Source of the DNA: UBA668 sp038328705
Lineage (GTDB): Bacteria; Actinomycetota; Acidimicrobiia; Acidimicrobiales; Ilumatobacteraceae
Assembly (NCBI GenBank): GCA_038328705.1
Contig: JBBQMG010000069.1
Location: 1-21,062 of the forward strand
Direction: 5' to 3'
DNA length: 21,062 bases
Shown piece by piece: positions 6,287 through 13,454 of the stretch; the first letter of the stretch is position 1; each line of letters starts with the position of its first letter. The translations under genes were made by a program, and so were the position numbers. The notes under the pieces are model-generated. The model was not told the origin of the DNA and ran no database searches. It saw only the letters and a program-made list of their open reading frames with translations.

Positions 6287-8353
6287 GCCGGCGTCCGGAA
6301 GGGCGGGCGGTGTGAGGTCGATTCGGCGGAGTAGTTGGGCGTTGGCGGCGACGACGATGGTGGAGATGCTCATCAGGATCGCGCCAACGGCTGGTGAGAG
6401 CGTGACGCCAGCGAACGTGAACACTCCAGCGGCGGCGGGGATGGCGATCAGGTTGTAGCCGGCGCCCCAGGCAAGGTTCTGGATCATCTTGTGGTAGCTG
6501 GCCCGTGACAGCTCGATGATGCCCAGCACCTTGCGGGGGTCGGAGGAGGCGAGGACGACACCGGCTGCTTCGATGGCGACGTCGGTGCCTGCGCCGATGG
6601 CGATACCGACGTCGGCGCGGGCGAGGGCGGGTGCGTCGTTGACGCCGTCACCGACCATGGCGACTTTGAGCCCGCGGGCTTGGAGTGCGGCGACTTGTTG
6701 ATCTTTGTCCTCGGGGAGTACTTGGGCGAGAACCTCGTCAACGCCGAGTTCGGTGCCGACGGAGTCGGCGACTTGTTGGGCGTCACCGGTGATCATCACG
6801 GTGTGGATGCCGAGGCGGCGCAGCTCGTCGATCGCTGTTCGCGATTCGGGTCGGATCTCGTCTTCGAGCGCGATCGCGCCGATGATGCTTCCATCTCGGA
6901 TGACGTGCAGAACAGCGGCGCCCCGAGCCCGCCACGTGTCGGTGACGGCAGCGAGCTCTTGCGGTTCGGTGAGATCTTTCTCGGTGAGGAGTGCTGGTCC
7001 GCCGACTGCGACGTGGGTACCGTCGATGGTTGCTTCGACGCCACGTCCGGCAAGGTTCCCGAAGCCGGTCGCTGTCACTGCGGGCGCGGACTCGTCGTCG
7101 GCGAGGTCGACGATTGCGCGGGCGAGGGGGTGCTCGCTGTCCGCTTCGACGGCGCGTGCGAGCGACAGCAGCTCGGCGCGGTCGACGCCAGCTGTGTGAA
7201 TGTCGGTGACGGTGTGTTGTCCGGTGGTCAGGGTGCCGGTCTTGTCGAACATGACAGTGTCGATGGTGCGCATCCGTTCGAGTGCCATGCGGTTCTTGAC
7301 GAGGATCCCAGCCGACGCAGAGATACTGGTCGACACCGCGATGGTGAGTGGGATGGCCAGCCCGAGTGCGTGCGGGCAGGCGATGACGAGCACGGTCACG
7401 GTCCGTTCCACTGCGGCGTTGGTGTTGCCGAGGATCATCCACACGGTGAAGGTGAGCGCAGCCGATACGACAGCGACGTAGAACAACAGCCCGGCGAATC
7501 GGTCGGCGAGTGCCTGTGCCCGGGATTGTGATTCCTGTGCTTCTTGGACGAGTCGTTGGATCCCGGCCAGGGCGGTGTCAGCGCCGATCGCGGTGACCCG
7601 AACTCTGATCGAGGAATCGCTGGCGACGGACCCGGCGATGACCCGGTCGCCGACCGTGCGGGGAACTGGTCGGGACTCGCCGGTGATCATGGCTTCGTCG
7701 ATCTCGGCGTCGCCGTCAACGATCTCGCCGTCTGCCGGGACGCGTCCGCCAGGTCGGACAAGGACGACGTCGTCGATGCGCAAGTCGTCGATGTGTACGG
7801 TACTGACGTCGTCGCCGTCGACACGTTCAGCTTCGTCAGGCAACAGTTCGGCCAGCGCAGCGAGTGCACCGTGGGCCTGACCGATGGCGCGCATTTCCAG
7901 CCAGTGGCCCAGCAGCATGATCGTGACCAGCGTGGCGAGCTCGAACCACAACTCGACATCGATGAGATGGAACAGAGTGGCCACCGACGCCCCGAATGCG
8001 ACCAGGAGTCCCATCGAGATCAGCAGCATCATCCCGGGCTTGCGGTCACGCAGCTCGGTCCAGCCACCACGCAGGAACACGGGGCCGCCCCACACGAACG
8101 TGAGGGTCCCGAACAGCGGAGCAACAAAGGTGTGCCCGGTGAACTCGGGCGCGGTGTAATGCAACCAGTGCTGGACCATCGCGCTGTACAGCACAGCTGG
8201 GATGGTGAGGATCAGGCTGACCCAGAACTTGCGACGAAACATCGCCGCATGATCCCCATGTCCACCTTCATGCCCATGGTCCATGTGCGCGCTGGGCGCT
8301 GAGGCGTGACCGGCGGGGATCATTGCCGTGTCATGGTCATCGTCGGTGTGCAT
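6269..8353 (-). CDS. copB: P1B-3 (CopB-like) copper/silver-translocating P-type ATPase
   Basis: 694 residues. The N-terminus is short and His/Asp-rich (HGHEGGHGDH, about 26-35) instead of a CxxC metal-binding domain. TGES is at 224-227, the membrane metal site CPH at 326-328, the phosphorylated Asp in DKTGT at 370-374 and GDGVNDAP near residue 590. Late helices carry the NLAWGAGYN and MSISTIVVAANA signatures. CPH together with MSxSTxxVxxNA defines the P1B-3 group (Cu2+/Ag+ export) rather than CopA (CPC). No good ribosome binding site precedes the ATG at 8353. Instead a 14-codon leader ORF ends three bases upstream, so translation is probably coupled to it. Transcription likely comes from the SigF-type promoter at 8502-8527. 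The 3' end overlaps the antiporter gene. Confidence 0.93.
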   Translation of the reverse strand: MHTDDDHDTAMIPAGHASAPSAHMDHGHEGGHGDHAAMFRRKFWVSLILTIPAVLYSAMVQHWLHYTAPEFTGHTFVAPLFGTLTFVWGGPVFLRGGWTELRDRKPGMMLLISMGLLVAFGASVATLFHLIDVELWFELATLVTIMLLGHWLEMRAIGQAHGALAALAELLPDEAERVDGDDVSTVHIDDLRIDDVVLVRPGGRVPADGEIVDGDAEIDEAMITGESRPVPRTVGDRVIAGSVASDSSIRVRVTAIGADTALAGIQRLVQEAQESQSRAQALADRFAGLLFYVAVVSAALTFTVWMILGNTNAAVERTVTVLVIACPHALGLAIPLTIAVSTSISASAGILVKNRMALERMRTIDTVMFDKTGTLTTGQHTVTDIHTAGVDRAELLSLARAVEADSEHPLARAIVDLADDESAPAVTATGFGNLAGRGVEATIDGTHVAVGGPALLTEKDLTEPQELAAVTDTWRARGAAVLHVIRDGSIIGAIALEDEIRPESRTAIDELRRLGIHTVMITGDAQQVADSVGTELGVDEVLAQVLPEDKDQQVAALQARGLKVAMVGDGVNDAPALARADVGIAIGAGTDVAIEAAGVVLASSDPRKVLGIIELSRASYHKMIQNLAWGAGYNLIAIPAAAGVFTFAGVTLSPAVGAILMSISTIVVAANAQLLRRIDLTPPALPDAGSADIT

Positions 8354-8356
8354 CTG

Positions 8357-8401
8357 TCAGAACCACTCTGATGGTGGTTTGGTTGGTACGAGAGTGGTCA
8401 T
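8357..8401 (-). CDS. Leader peptide upstream of copB (14 residues)
   Basis: Reads MTTLVPTKPPSEWF and stops at TGA 8359-8357, three bases before the copB ATG. A good GGAGG lies just upstream of its ATG (8401-8399). The first nine codons match the start of the alcohol dehydrogenase at 11369 (MTTLAPTAP), because the whole promoter-leader-start segment is duplicated. It may act as a translational coupler for copB, which lacks its own Shine-Dalgarno, or be a relic of the duplication. There is no direct evidence that it is translated. Confidence 0.45.
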   Translation of the reverse strand: MTTLVPTKPPSEWF

Positions 8402-8530
8402 GACTGCCCTCCAAATGGCTGGGAGGCGTCGAGCCCGGACAGGCGGCAACCAGGGGGTTGGTCGTCCAGCCCGAACACGGCGTCTCGGGTGTGCGTGGGA
8501 TATACCCGGTGGAGTTCGGGTTGAAACGTC
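8381..8530 (-). repeat. Duplicated promoter-leader segment, copy A (before copB)
   Basis: About 150 bases nearly collinear with 11349-11502. Identical blocks include 19 bases around the start codon (8389-8407), 18 bases at 8420-8437 and 15 bases over the -35 region (8516-8530). Between them are small indels and substitutions. On the minus strand it holds the promoter, a predicted untranslated leader of about 95 nt with three small hairpins (CCCGA/TCGGG, CAACC/GGTTG, GCCTG/CGGGC), a Shine-Dalgarno and the first codons of a short ORF. It fills the gap between the acyltransferase gene and copB. Confidence 0.85.
8502..8527 (-). promoter_or_regulatory. SigF/SigB-type promoter of copB leader
   Basis: On the minus strand GTTT at 8527-8524, exactly 16 bases, then GGGTAT at 8507-8502. 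The predicted start of transcription is near 8495, giving a leader of about 94 nt before the leader-peptide ATG. Confidence 0.7.
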
Positions 8531-8544
8531 CCAGCCATGGCTCG

Positions 8545-9561
8545 TTACGCGGCGATGCTGGTCTGTTGGTGGATCCATTGGTCGACGCGGAGCCACTGTT
8601 CGTCGAGCCAGACGATGCGGTCGATTGGATCGGTGGGGATCTCGTTCGCTGGGGTCCGCCACGCAGTGACCTTGATCGGGTCGTTGAGGGGGGCGGCTCG
8701 GCCGAGGTCGGAGAACGAGGCGTACCGGTCGAGGCCGACGTGGGCGATGGTGACGACGTCGGCGTGGGGGAGGGCATCGAGGAATGCGAGGACACCGCCG
8801 GGACGTGGTGGCAGGACGTGGCGGAGCGGTGCCAGTCGTCGGCCGCGCTCAGGGTTGGTGGTGTCGAGTTTGATGAGGAATCGAATGAGCAGCTCTGGCC
8901 GGAACAGTCGGCCTTCGGGGAAGATCACTACTGCGGTGGATGCGTCGATTCCGTCGTGGACTCGGCGCATGAGAGCGAGCGCTTCGGGGGCATTGTCGCG
9001 AGGGATGAACACCGATCCGGTGCGACGGTAGATCAGGTCGAAGCCTGGGTCGGCAAGCAGTTCGGCCATGATCACTCCGCGACTGCGGTAGCCGAGGCGT
9101 TGGTAGATGAGCGTCGGGAGGGAGGCGTCCACGACGTTGACGTGGCGGCAGAGCACGATCACCGGTCCGGGGGTCAGCGCGGCGGTCGCACCAGTGTCGA
9201 GCTCGAGACGGACGCCAAGTAGTCGTTCCGCACGGCGGGCCAAAACCGCAACTGACCACTCCTGTAGCCGCTGGTGGCGACGGACCGACGCGCCTTCGTC
9301 CAGCCGCGTTCCGAGGCCGGCGACTATCCAGAGCAGCGGTGCCAGGAGAATCTCGAGGCTGTCGTTGAGCGCGTACTGTATTGCGAACAACGACAGCCTC
9401 ACGGTCGGGAACTTCCGTCGTCCACGTGCGAGATCGGCGATCGCAGCTGCGGTGAGCACTGCCGGTGACAACAACACGAGTGCCGCTGTGGCGCAGAGCA
9501 TCATGGGGATGGTGCGCGATCTCCGCTTCCATCGGACCGCGAACGGTTCGACCTCGCTCAC
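8545..9561 (-). CDS. PlsC-like acyltransferase family protein
   Basis: 338 residues from GTG at 9561, which has GGGAAG five bases upstream. A membrane segment lies at about 20-42 and another hydrophobic stretch near 70-83. The acyltransferase motifs follow: H-x4-D at H140-D145 (CRHVNVVDAS), a substrate-binding region with GSVFIPRD, and FPEGRLF at 214-220. This is the lysophosphatidate/glycerolipid acyltransferase fold, which transfers an acyl group to a phospholipid precursor or other hydroxyl acceptor at the membrane. The protein is longer than a typical PlsC, and the HVNVVD form is unusual (HxSxxD is common), so the acceptor is unknown. A 26-codon ORF with its own Shine-Dalgarno ends in a GTGA overlap with the start. 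Confidence 0.8.
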   Translation of the reverse strand: MSEVEPFAVRWKRRSRTIPMMLCATAALVLLSPAVLTAAAIADLARGRRKFPTVRLSLFAIQYALNDSLEILLAPLLWIVAGLGTRLDEGASVRRHQRLQEWSVAVLARRAERLLGVRLELDTGATAALTPGPVIVLCRHVNVVDASLPTLIYQRLGYRSRGVIMAELLADPGFDLIYRRTGSVFIPRDNAPEALALMRRVHDGIDASTAVVIFPEGRLFRPELLIRFLIKLDTTNPERGRRLAPLRHVLPPRPGGVLAFLDALPHADVVTIAHVGLDRYASFSDLGRAAPLNDPIKVTAWRTPANEIPTDPIDRIVWLDEQWLRVDQWIHQQTSIAA

Positions 9562-9638
9562 CTGTGCTTCCCGCTCGACGCAAGATCCGAAGCCAACGGG
9601 CCGGCGTCGGCCTGGTTTCTCCTCATCTCGTCACCCAT
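9558..9638 (-). CDS. Possible upstream ORF coupled to the acyltransferase (26 residues)
   Basis: A short frame beginning MGDEMRRNQ at ATG 9638-9636 ends in TGA that overlaps the acyltransferase GTG by GTGA. GGAGGAG lies at 9655-9649, ten bases upstream; a second ATG at 9643 is closer to it but gives only six codons. The arrangement suggests translational coupling. I recognise no domain and the sequence may be only leader. Confidence 0.3.
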   Translation of the reverse strand: MGDEMRRNQADAGPLASDLASSGKHR

Positions 9639-9790
9639 TGCATGCAGTCTCCTCCGAACCCCATCGGAACCCCCCGTCGTGCCAGATCCTTCCATCGGAT
9701 CTCGACGACATCGGCTGGAATCCGGAGCGGACTTCACCGGGTTCTAGAGTAGACGGCCCACAGATGCGAACCCAGACAAGGAGACCCATT

Positions 9791-10225
9791 GTGTCCACCA
9801 CCCCCCGACCGCTGCCGCAGCCGGAGGATTCCGCAGCGCCAACGCGGCTCGTCCGCCTCGTCGGCGTGTACGACGCCGATGGCACCCTGCGAGGTGAGCT
9901 CACCTACTGGATCGGCGCACGCCTCGGGCGATCGCACTGCGCCCTGTGCGACATCACCCACGGACTCGTCCGCGAGCGGACCGAGTGGACCAGCTGCCGA
10001 GCGGGACTCCCGATCCCGTTCGACACTTTCCACCGCGACGACCAACCCGAGGCCATCCGCGCCGCCCTCGGCTGCGTGTATCCAGCCGTCGTCGCCGAGA
10101 CCACGACCGGCATCGTGGTGCTCCTCGGCCCGCAACGGCTTGCTGCGTGCGACGGCTCGACCGACCTGCTCCTCGCAGCGATCGAGGAAGAGGTTGGCCG
10201 CGCCGGAATCGAATGGCCGAAGTGA
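9791..10225 (+). CDS. Conserved-looking hypothetical protein with HCALCDITHG motif
   Basis: 144 residues from GTG 9791, which has AAGGAG at 9778-9783, seven bases upstream. The open frame extends much further 5' but runs antisense through the acyltransferase gene, so the long version is rejected. It has no signal peptide or membrane segment. The centre carries GELTYWIG followed by a compact H-C-x2-C-D-x2-H motif (H49, C50, C53, H57), which looks like a metal or redox site. A second pair of cysteines lies at 69 and 95. I do not recognise a named family and assign no function. It is convergent with the alcohol dehydrogenase gene, 19 bases away. Confidence 0.7.
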   Translation: MSTTPRPLPQPEDSAAPTRLVRLVGVYDADGTLRGELTYWIGARLGRSHCALCDITHGLVRERTEWTSCRAGLPIPFDTFHRDDQPEAIRAALGCVYPAVVAETTTGIVVLLGPQRLAACDGSTDLLLAAIEEEVGRAGIEWPK

Positions 10226-10244
10226 CCCGCCCGCCAGCCTGTGG

Positions 10245-11369
10245 TCAATCGGTGGGAGCGCTGTAGTTCGGAGTGATGACGACCTTGAGCGCTCCGGTGT
10301 CGGCGGCGCGAGCGAAGGTGTCGTAGGCGTCCATCATGTCGTCCATCGCGAAGTGGTGGGTGACGAACTGGGCGGCATCGAGTTGTCCGCCGGTGGTGAG
10401 CCGCAACAGGGTTGGGGTGGAGTAGGTGTCGACCAAACCGGTGGTAATGGTGACGTCACGGGTCCACAGGCTCTCCAGGTGCAGTGTGGCGGGCTTGCCG
10501 TGCACACCGATGTTGGCGACATGTCCGCACGGGCGGATCAGCGCCGTCGCGAGTTCGAAGGTGGCAGGAATGCCCACCGCTTCGATCGCGACATCTGCCC
10601 CAAGACCACCCGTCAGTTCCATGACTGCCGCGAGTGCGTCTTCGCGACTGTTGTTGACAACCACGTCAGCACCGAAGCGCTTGGCGGCATCGAGCCGGCT
10701 GTCGGCGAGATCGATGGAGATGATGTGGCTGGGGCTGAACAGGCGGGCCGCCATGATCGCCGATAGGCCGATCGGGCCGGCACCGACGATCGCGACGACG
10801 TCACCGGGTCGCACTTGTCCGTTGAGTACGCCGATCTCATAGCCCGTGGGGAGGATGTCGGCGAGCATCAAAATCTCTTCGTCGGACGCGCCCTCTGGGA
10901 CAGGGTAGGTGGACGTGTCGGCGAAGGGGACCCGCACGTACTCGGCCTGGGTTCCGTTGATCAGGTGGCCGAGGATCCAGCCGCCTCCTCCGATGCACTG
11001 GCCGTAGCGGGCTTCACGACAGAACCGGCAGGTACCGCAGGCAGTGATGCACGAGACCAGCACCCGGTCGCCGACCTTGATGTTCTTGACGCCGGTCCCG
11101 ACGGATTCGACGGTGCCGACGGCCTCGTGGCCGAGAATGCGCCCGTCGGTCACCGCGGGGACGTCACCCTTGAGGATGTGGAGATCGGAGCCGCAGATCG
11201 TGGTCGCGTCGACGCGAACGATGGCGTCGGTGTCGTCGGTCAGCACGGGCATGGGCACTTCATCCCATGACTTGTTGTCAGGCCCGTGATACACGAGTGC
11301 GTGCATCGTCGACGCCCCCGAACGTGCGCTGGCGGCCTTTGCTGGTGCGGTTGGTGCGAGAGTGGTCAT
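10245..11369 (-). CDS. Zinc-dependent alcohol dehydrogenase (MDR family)
   Basis: 374 residues. Catalytic zinc ligands are Cys59 (ICGSD) and His81-Glu82 (GHEAVG). The structural zinc lobe has Cys111, 114, 117 and 125 (CGTCRFC then C). The Rossmann motif GAGPIG is near residue 197. It resembles secondary-alcohol or isopropanol-type dehydrogenases (SDLHILKGD), but the substrate is not determined. The first 21 residues (MTTLAPTAPAK...) are an extension before the usual start MHALVYHGP. The in-frame ATG for that shorter form is at 11306, but it has a weaker ribosome site than the AGGAGG before 11369. The extension start, leader and promoter are duplicated in front of copB. Confidence 0.9.
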   Translation of the reverse strand: MTTLAPTAPAKAASARSGASTMHALVYHGPDNKSWDEVPMPVLTDDTDAIVRVDATTICGSDLHILKGDVPAVTDGRILGHEAVGTVESVGTGVKNIKVGDRVLVSCITACGTCRFCREARYGQCIGGGGWILGHLINGTQAEYVRVPFADTSTYPVPEGASDEEILMLADILPTGYEIGVLNGQVRPGDVVAIVGAGPIGLSAIMAARLFSPSHIISIDLADSRLDAAKRFGADVVVNNSREDALAAVMELTGGLGADVAIEAVGIPATFELATALIRPCGHVANIGVHGKPATLHLESLWTRDVTITTGLVDTYSTPTLLRLTTGGQLDAAQFVTHHFAMDDMMDAYDTFARAADTGALKVVITPNYSAPTD

Positions 11370-11502
11370 GACTGCTTCCTCCTGGTTGTGGGAGGCGTCG
11401 AGCCCGAACGGGCGGCAACCTTGGTTGGTCGTCCATCCCGAACAAGGCGTCTCTCGGTTGTGTGTAGGTACCCATACCCGGTTGAAGTCGGGTTGAAACG
11501 TC
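11349..11502 (-). repeat. Duplicated promoter-leader segment, copy B (before adh)
   Basis: Counterpart of 8381-8530. On the minus strand it reads promoter, leader RNA of about 98 nt, strong AGGAGG, ATG and the first codons of the dehydrogenase. The three short hairpins of copy A are kept (CCGA/TCGG, CAACC/GGTTG, GCCCG/CGGGC). In the third, a C-G pair here is a U-G pair in copy A, and in the second the stem is kept while the loop differs in length. This suggests RNA structure is preserved. Confidence 0.85.
11474..11499 (-). promoter_or_regulatory. SigF/SigB-type promoter of the alcohol dehydrogenase
   Basis: On the minus strand GTTT at 11499-11496, exactly 16 bases, then GGGTAT at 11479-11474. 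It lies immediately after the clc stop codon, so adh can be transcribed independently of the marR-clc operon. Confidence 0.7.
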
Positions 11503-11507
11503 TCGAC

Positions 11508-12845
11508 TCAGTTGTCGTCGTCGTCATCGTCGTCGTCGACCAGCCTGGTGTTGCCGATGTCGGCACCCCCGACCGCGGTGATCCTCTGGTATTTCGTGAT
11601 CGATGATTGGCCCATCATCAGTTCGGCTGCGACGGCCGCGAGGAGGCCGGGCACGATGAACGTGGGACGTCCGGTGGTCTCGGCGATGAACACCACTGCG
11701 GCGAGCGGTACGCGGTAGCCGGCGCCGAGGAACGCAGCGACTCCGACGATGATGAACAGGTTCAGGTCGAACTGGTTGACGGCAGTGCCGATGACGGCCC
11801 CGGTGAGCGCGCCGCCAACGACGAGTGGGATGAAGAGTCCGCCCACCCCGCCGCCGGCGACAGTGACCGCGGTCGCCAGGCAACGCAGGACGAGTACTGC
11901 GACCAGCAGCAAGATGGTGTGTCCTGGCAGGGATGCCCAAGCGACGACTTGATATCCGGAGCCGACCATCAGGGATTCTCCGGTGAGGAGCCGACCCAAC
12001 CCGAAGATTCCGGCGAGTCCGGCTCCGGCGGCGAGCGCAGTTGCGAGTGGGTGCGCTCCACTGGCCACGATCTTGGCGCGGCGCAGCATCCAGGCGAAGG
12101 CCCGTGCCCCGATGCCGGCGATCAGTCCTACACCGACAGCTCCGAGCAGGTCGCGAAGGACGAAGCCGGCCGTGCCCTCGATCTGGAACAGCGGTGTCGT
12201 GCCGTTGATGGCCACGAACGAGAGGTAACCGGTCGCGCTGGCAACGAGCGCGGGCAGTAGCATTCGCCGGGCGAGGTCATCCTGGAAAGGCACTTCGAGC
12301 GCGAACACTGCGCCGGTCGCCGGGGCCTTGAAGATCGCTGCGACGCCCGCTGCGGCACCCGCGACGAGCAGCAGCCGGCGGTCGGCGTTTCCGAACACCC
12401 GAGGGAAGCGGCGCTGAATGGTGGAGCCGACTACCGCTCCTGAATACATCGAAGGGCCCTCCAGCCCCATGGGGCCACCTGTTCCGAGCGTCGCCACGGC
12501 CGCCACCATTCGAGCTATGAACGGTCTCCACCCGAGCCTGTGGTCGCGATCATGGAACGCGTGCAGGTACTCGTCGGCGGTCGACGCCGATACGCCACCA
12601 CCGATGAACCGGCGAGCGGCCAACGCCACGACCAGGCCGATGCCGGGTAGGAGGGCGATGGCCCATGGGGCGAGCTGCAACACCCGGCTCATCGACACGT
12701 CGACAACGAGTCGATCGAAGCCGGCGACGATCAAACCGGTGATCACTCCGACCGTGGCGGCGAAGGTGACGACTTGGTGCGAGCGTGCGGCGAGCGTCTT
12801 GAGCTCGTCGCGTCGATGGGTTGGAAGCCAGTTGGATGTGTTCAC
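11508..12845 (-). CDS. ClC-family chloride channel/transporter
   Basis: 445 residues with the ClC membrane core and no CBS domains. The gating-glutamate motif appears as GLEGP (127-131, Glu129). The next conserved block is KAPATGAVFALEV (173-185), and GGLFIP with the anion-site Phe follows later. In H+/Cl- exchangers such as the E. coli protein the residue after the first Glu of the second block is the internal proton Glu; here it is Val185, as in animal ClC channels. This hints at a channel mode (inference). The C-terminus is a run of eight Asp encoded by a GTC/ATC triplet repeat. It starts at GTG 12845, overlapping the marR stop as GTGA, so marR and clc are one operon. Confidence 0.88.
   Translation of the reverse strand: MNTSNWLPTHRRDELKTLAARSHQVVTFAATVGVITGLIVAGFDRLVVDVSMSRVLQLAPWAIALLPGIGLVVALAARRFIGGGVSASTADEYLHAFHDRDHRLGWRPFIARMVAAVATLGTGGPMGLEGPSMYSGAVVGSTIQRRFPRVFGNADRRLLLVAGAAAGVAAIFKAPATGAVFALEVPFQDDLARRMLLPALVASATGYLSFVAINGTTPLFQIEGTAGFVLRDLLGAVGVGLIAGIGARAFAWMLRRAKIVASGAHPLATALAAGAGLAGIFGLGRLLTGESLMVGSGYQVVAWASLPGHTILLLVAVLVLRCLATAVTVAGGGVGGLFIPLVVGGALTGAVIGTAVNQFDLNLFIIVGVAAFLGAGYRVPLAAVVFIAETTGRPTFIVPGLLAAVAAELMMGQSSITKYQRITAVGGADIGNTRLVDDDDDDDDN
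11514..11537 (-). repeat. Triplet repeat encoding the ClC poly-Asp tail
   Basis: Eight consecutive codons (seven GTC and one ATC on the plus strand) encode eight Asp residues just before the stop of the ClC gene. Such a triplet run can change length by slippage without shifting frame. Confidence 0.85.
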
Positions 12846-13342
12846 GACCAGCCCAGTTTCCAGGCGTCGTCGGGACGTTCGCCCGCGGCCGTTGCAAATG
12901 TCTCGAACGCTTCGATGAGACGTTCTCGCTGGCCAGCGTCCATGGCGTGCATGATCGACTGGATCTCTGACCGTCTGCGCTCTGTCACGGCTGCAAGCAA
13001 CTTGGATCCGGCGGCGCTCACGCCGACCGTGACCTCACGGCGGCTCTCCGACGACACGTGGCGGTCGATCAGCTTCTTGCGTTCCAGTCGATCGCACAAT
13101 CTGGTTGCCGTTGACGGATGAATCGAAAGTGCATCGGCCAATGCGCCCACGCCATGGGCTCCGCGCGCGGCCAGGACCACCAACGCTCGATACTGGGCCA
13201 CGGTGACCTCGTCGTCCAGCGAGCCCAGCGACCGGGCAGACACTCCGACCAGCACCCTCGACGCCGTGAGTACTGCCGCCACTGCGCGCCCTTCGTCGGT
13301 GGCGCCACTGGCGCTCATCTGCTTGTGTTTCGCCTCAGTCAT
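12842..13342 (-). CDS. MarR-family transcriptional regulator
   Basis: 166 residues from ATG 13342-13340. The frame is open further upstream, but the extra sequence is not MarR-like and would run through the operator. A winged helix-turn-helix covers about residues 60-115, with VGALADALSIHPSTATRLCDRLERKKLI as the DNA-reading part and SSESRREVTV as the wing. No clear Shine-Dalgarno is seen before the ATG. A perfect TAGCAA-TAG-TTGCTA palindrome lies 11 bases upstream and is the likely operator for autorepression. Translation is coupled to clc through GTGA, so the regulator probably controls the ClC gene as well. The ligand is unknown. Confidence 0.88.
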   Translation of the reverse strand: MTEAKHKQMSASGATDEGRAVAAVLTASRVLVGVSARSLGSLDDEVTVAQYRALVVLAARGAHGVGALADALSIHPSTATRLCDRLERKKLIDRHVSSESRREVTVGVSAAGSKLLAAVTERRRSEIQSIMHAMDAGQRERLIEAFETFATAAGERPDDAWKLGWS

Positions 13343-13352
13343 ACGTGCAGGA

Positions 13353-13367
13353 TAGCAATAGTTGCTA
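13353..13367. promoter_or_regulatory. Palindromic MarR-type operator
   Basis: TAGCAA-TAG-TTGCTA, a perfect 6-3-6 inverted repeat, lies between marR (minus) and usp copy 2 (plus), 11 bases before the marR ATG. The TAGCAA half-site resembles the TTAGCAAGCTAA site known for SlyA, a MarR-family protein. It is upstream of the usp promoter at 13400 and could affect both genes. Confidence 0.6.
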
Positions 13368-13399
13368 CATAACAGTGATGGTTCCAGCTGTGTTGTCGT

Positions 13400-13425
13400 G
13401 TTTGTCGATCGGATGTCGCGGGTAC
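13400..13425 (+). promoter_or_regulatory. SigF/SigB-type promoter of usp copy 2
   Basis: GTTT at 13400-13403, exactly 16 bases, then GGGTAC at 13420-13425, 30 bases before the ATG at 13455. Confidence 0.65.
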
Positions 13426-13454
13426 CACTCGGTGACTCGACAGAGAGGCATCCG

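Noticed and set aside
6680..7531. Plus-strand 283-codon frame inside the copper ATPase gene
   Set aside because: Shadow of copB; no ribosome binding site, domain or conserved motif.
8495..8512. ATATACCC before copB as a CsoR-type operator
   Set aside because: Only one arm is present; the bases are explained by the GGGTAT -10 of the SigF-type promoter.
9107..9790. Upstream extension of the HCALCDITHG protein
   Set aside because: It is antisense to the acyltransferase gene. GTG 9791 has a strong AAGGAG and gives a globular protein.
11468..11473. Second GGGTAC on the minus strand next to the adh promoter
   Set aside because: No GTTT at the right distance; it lies just downstream of the better -10 GGGTAT.
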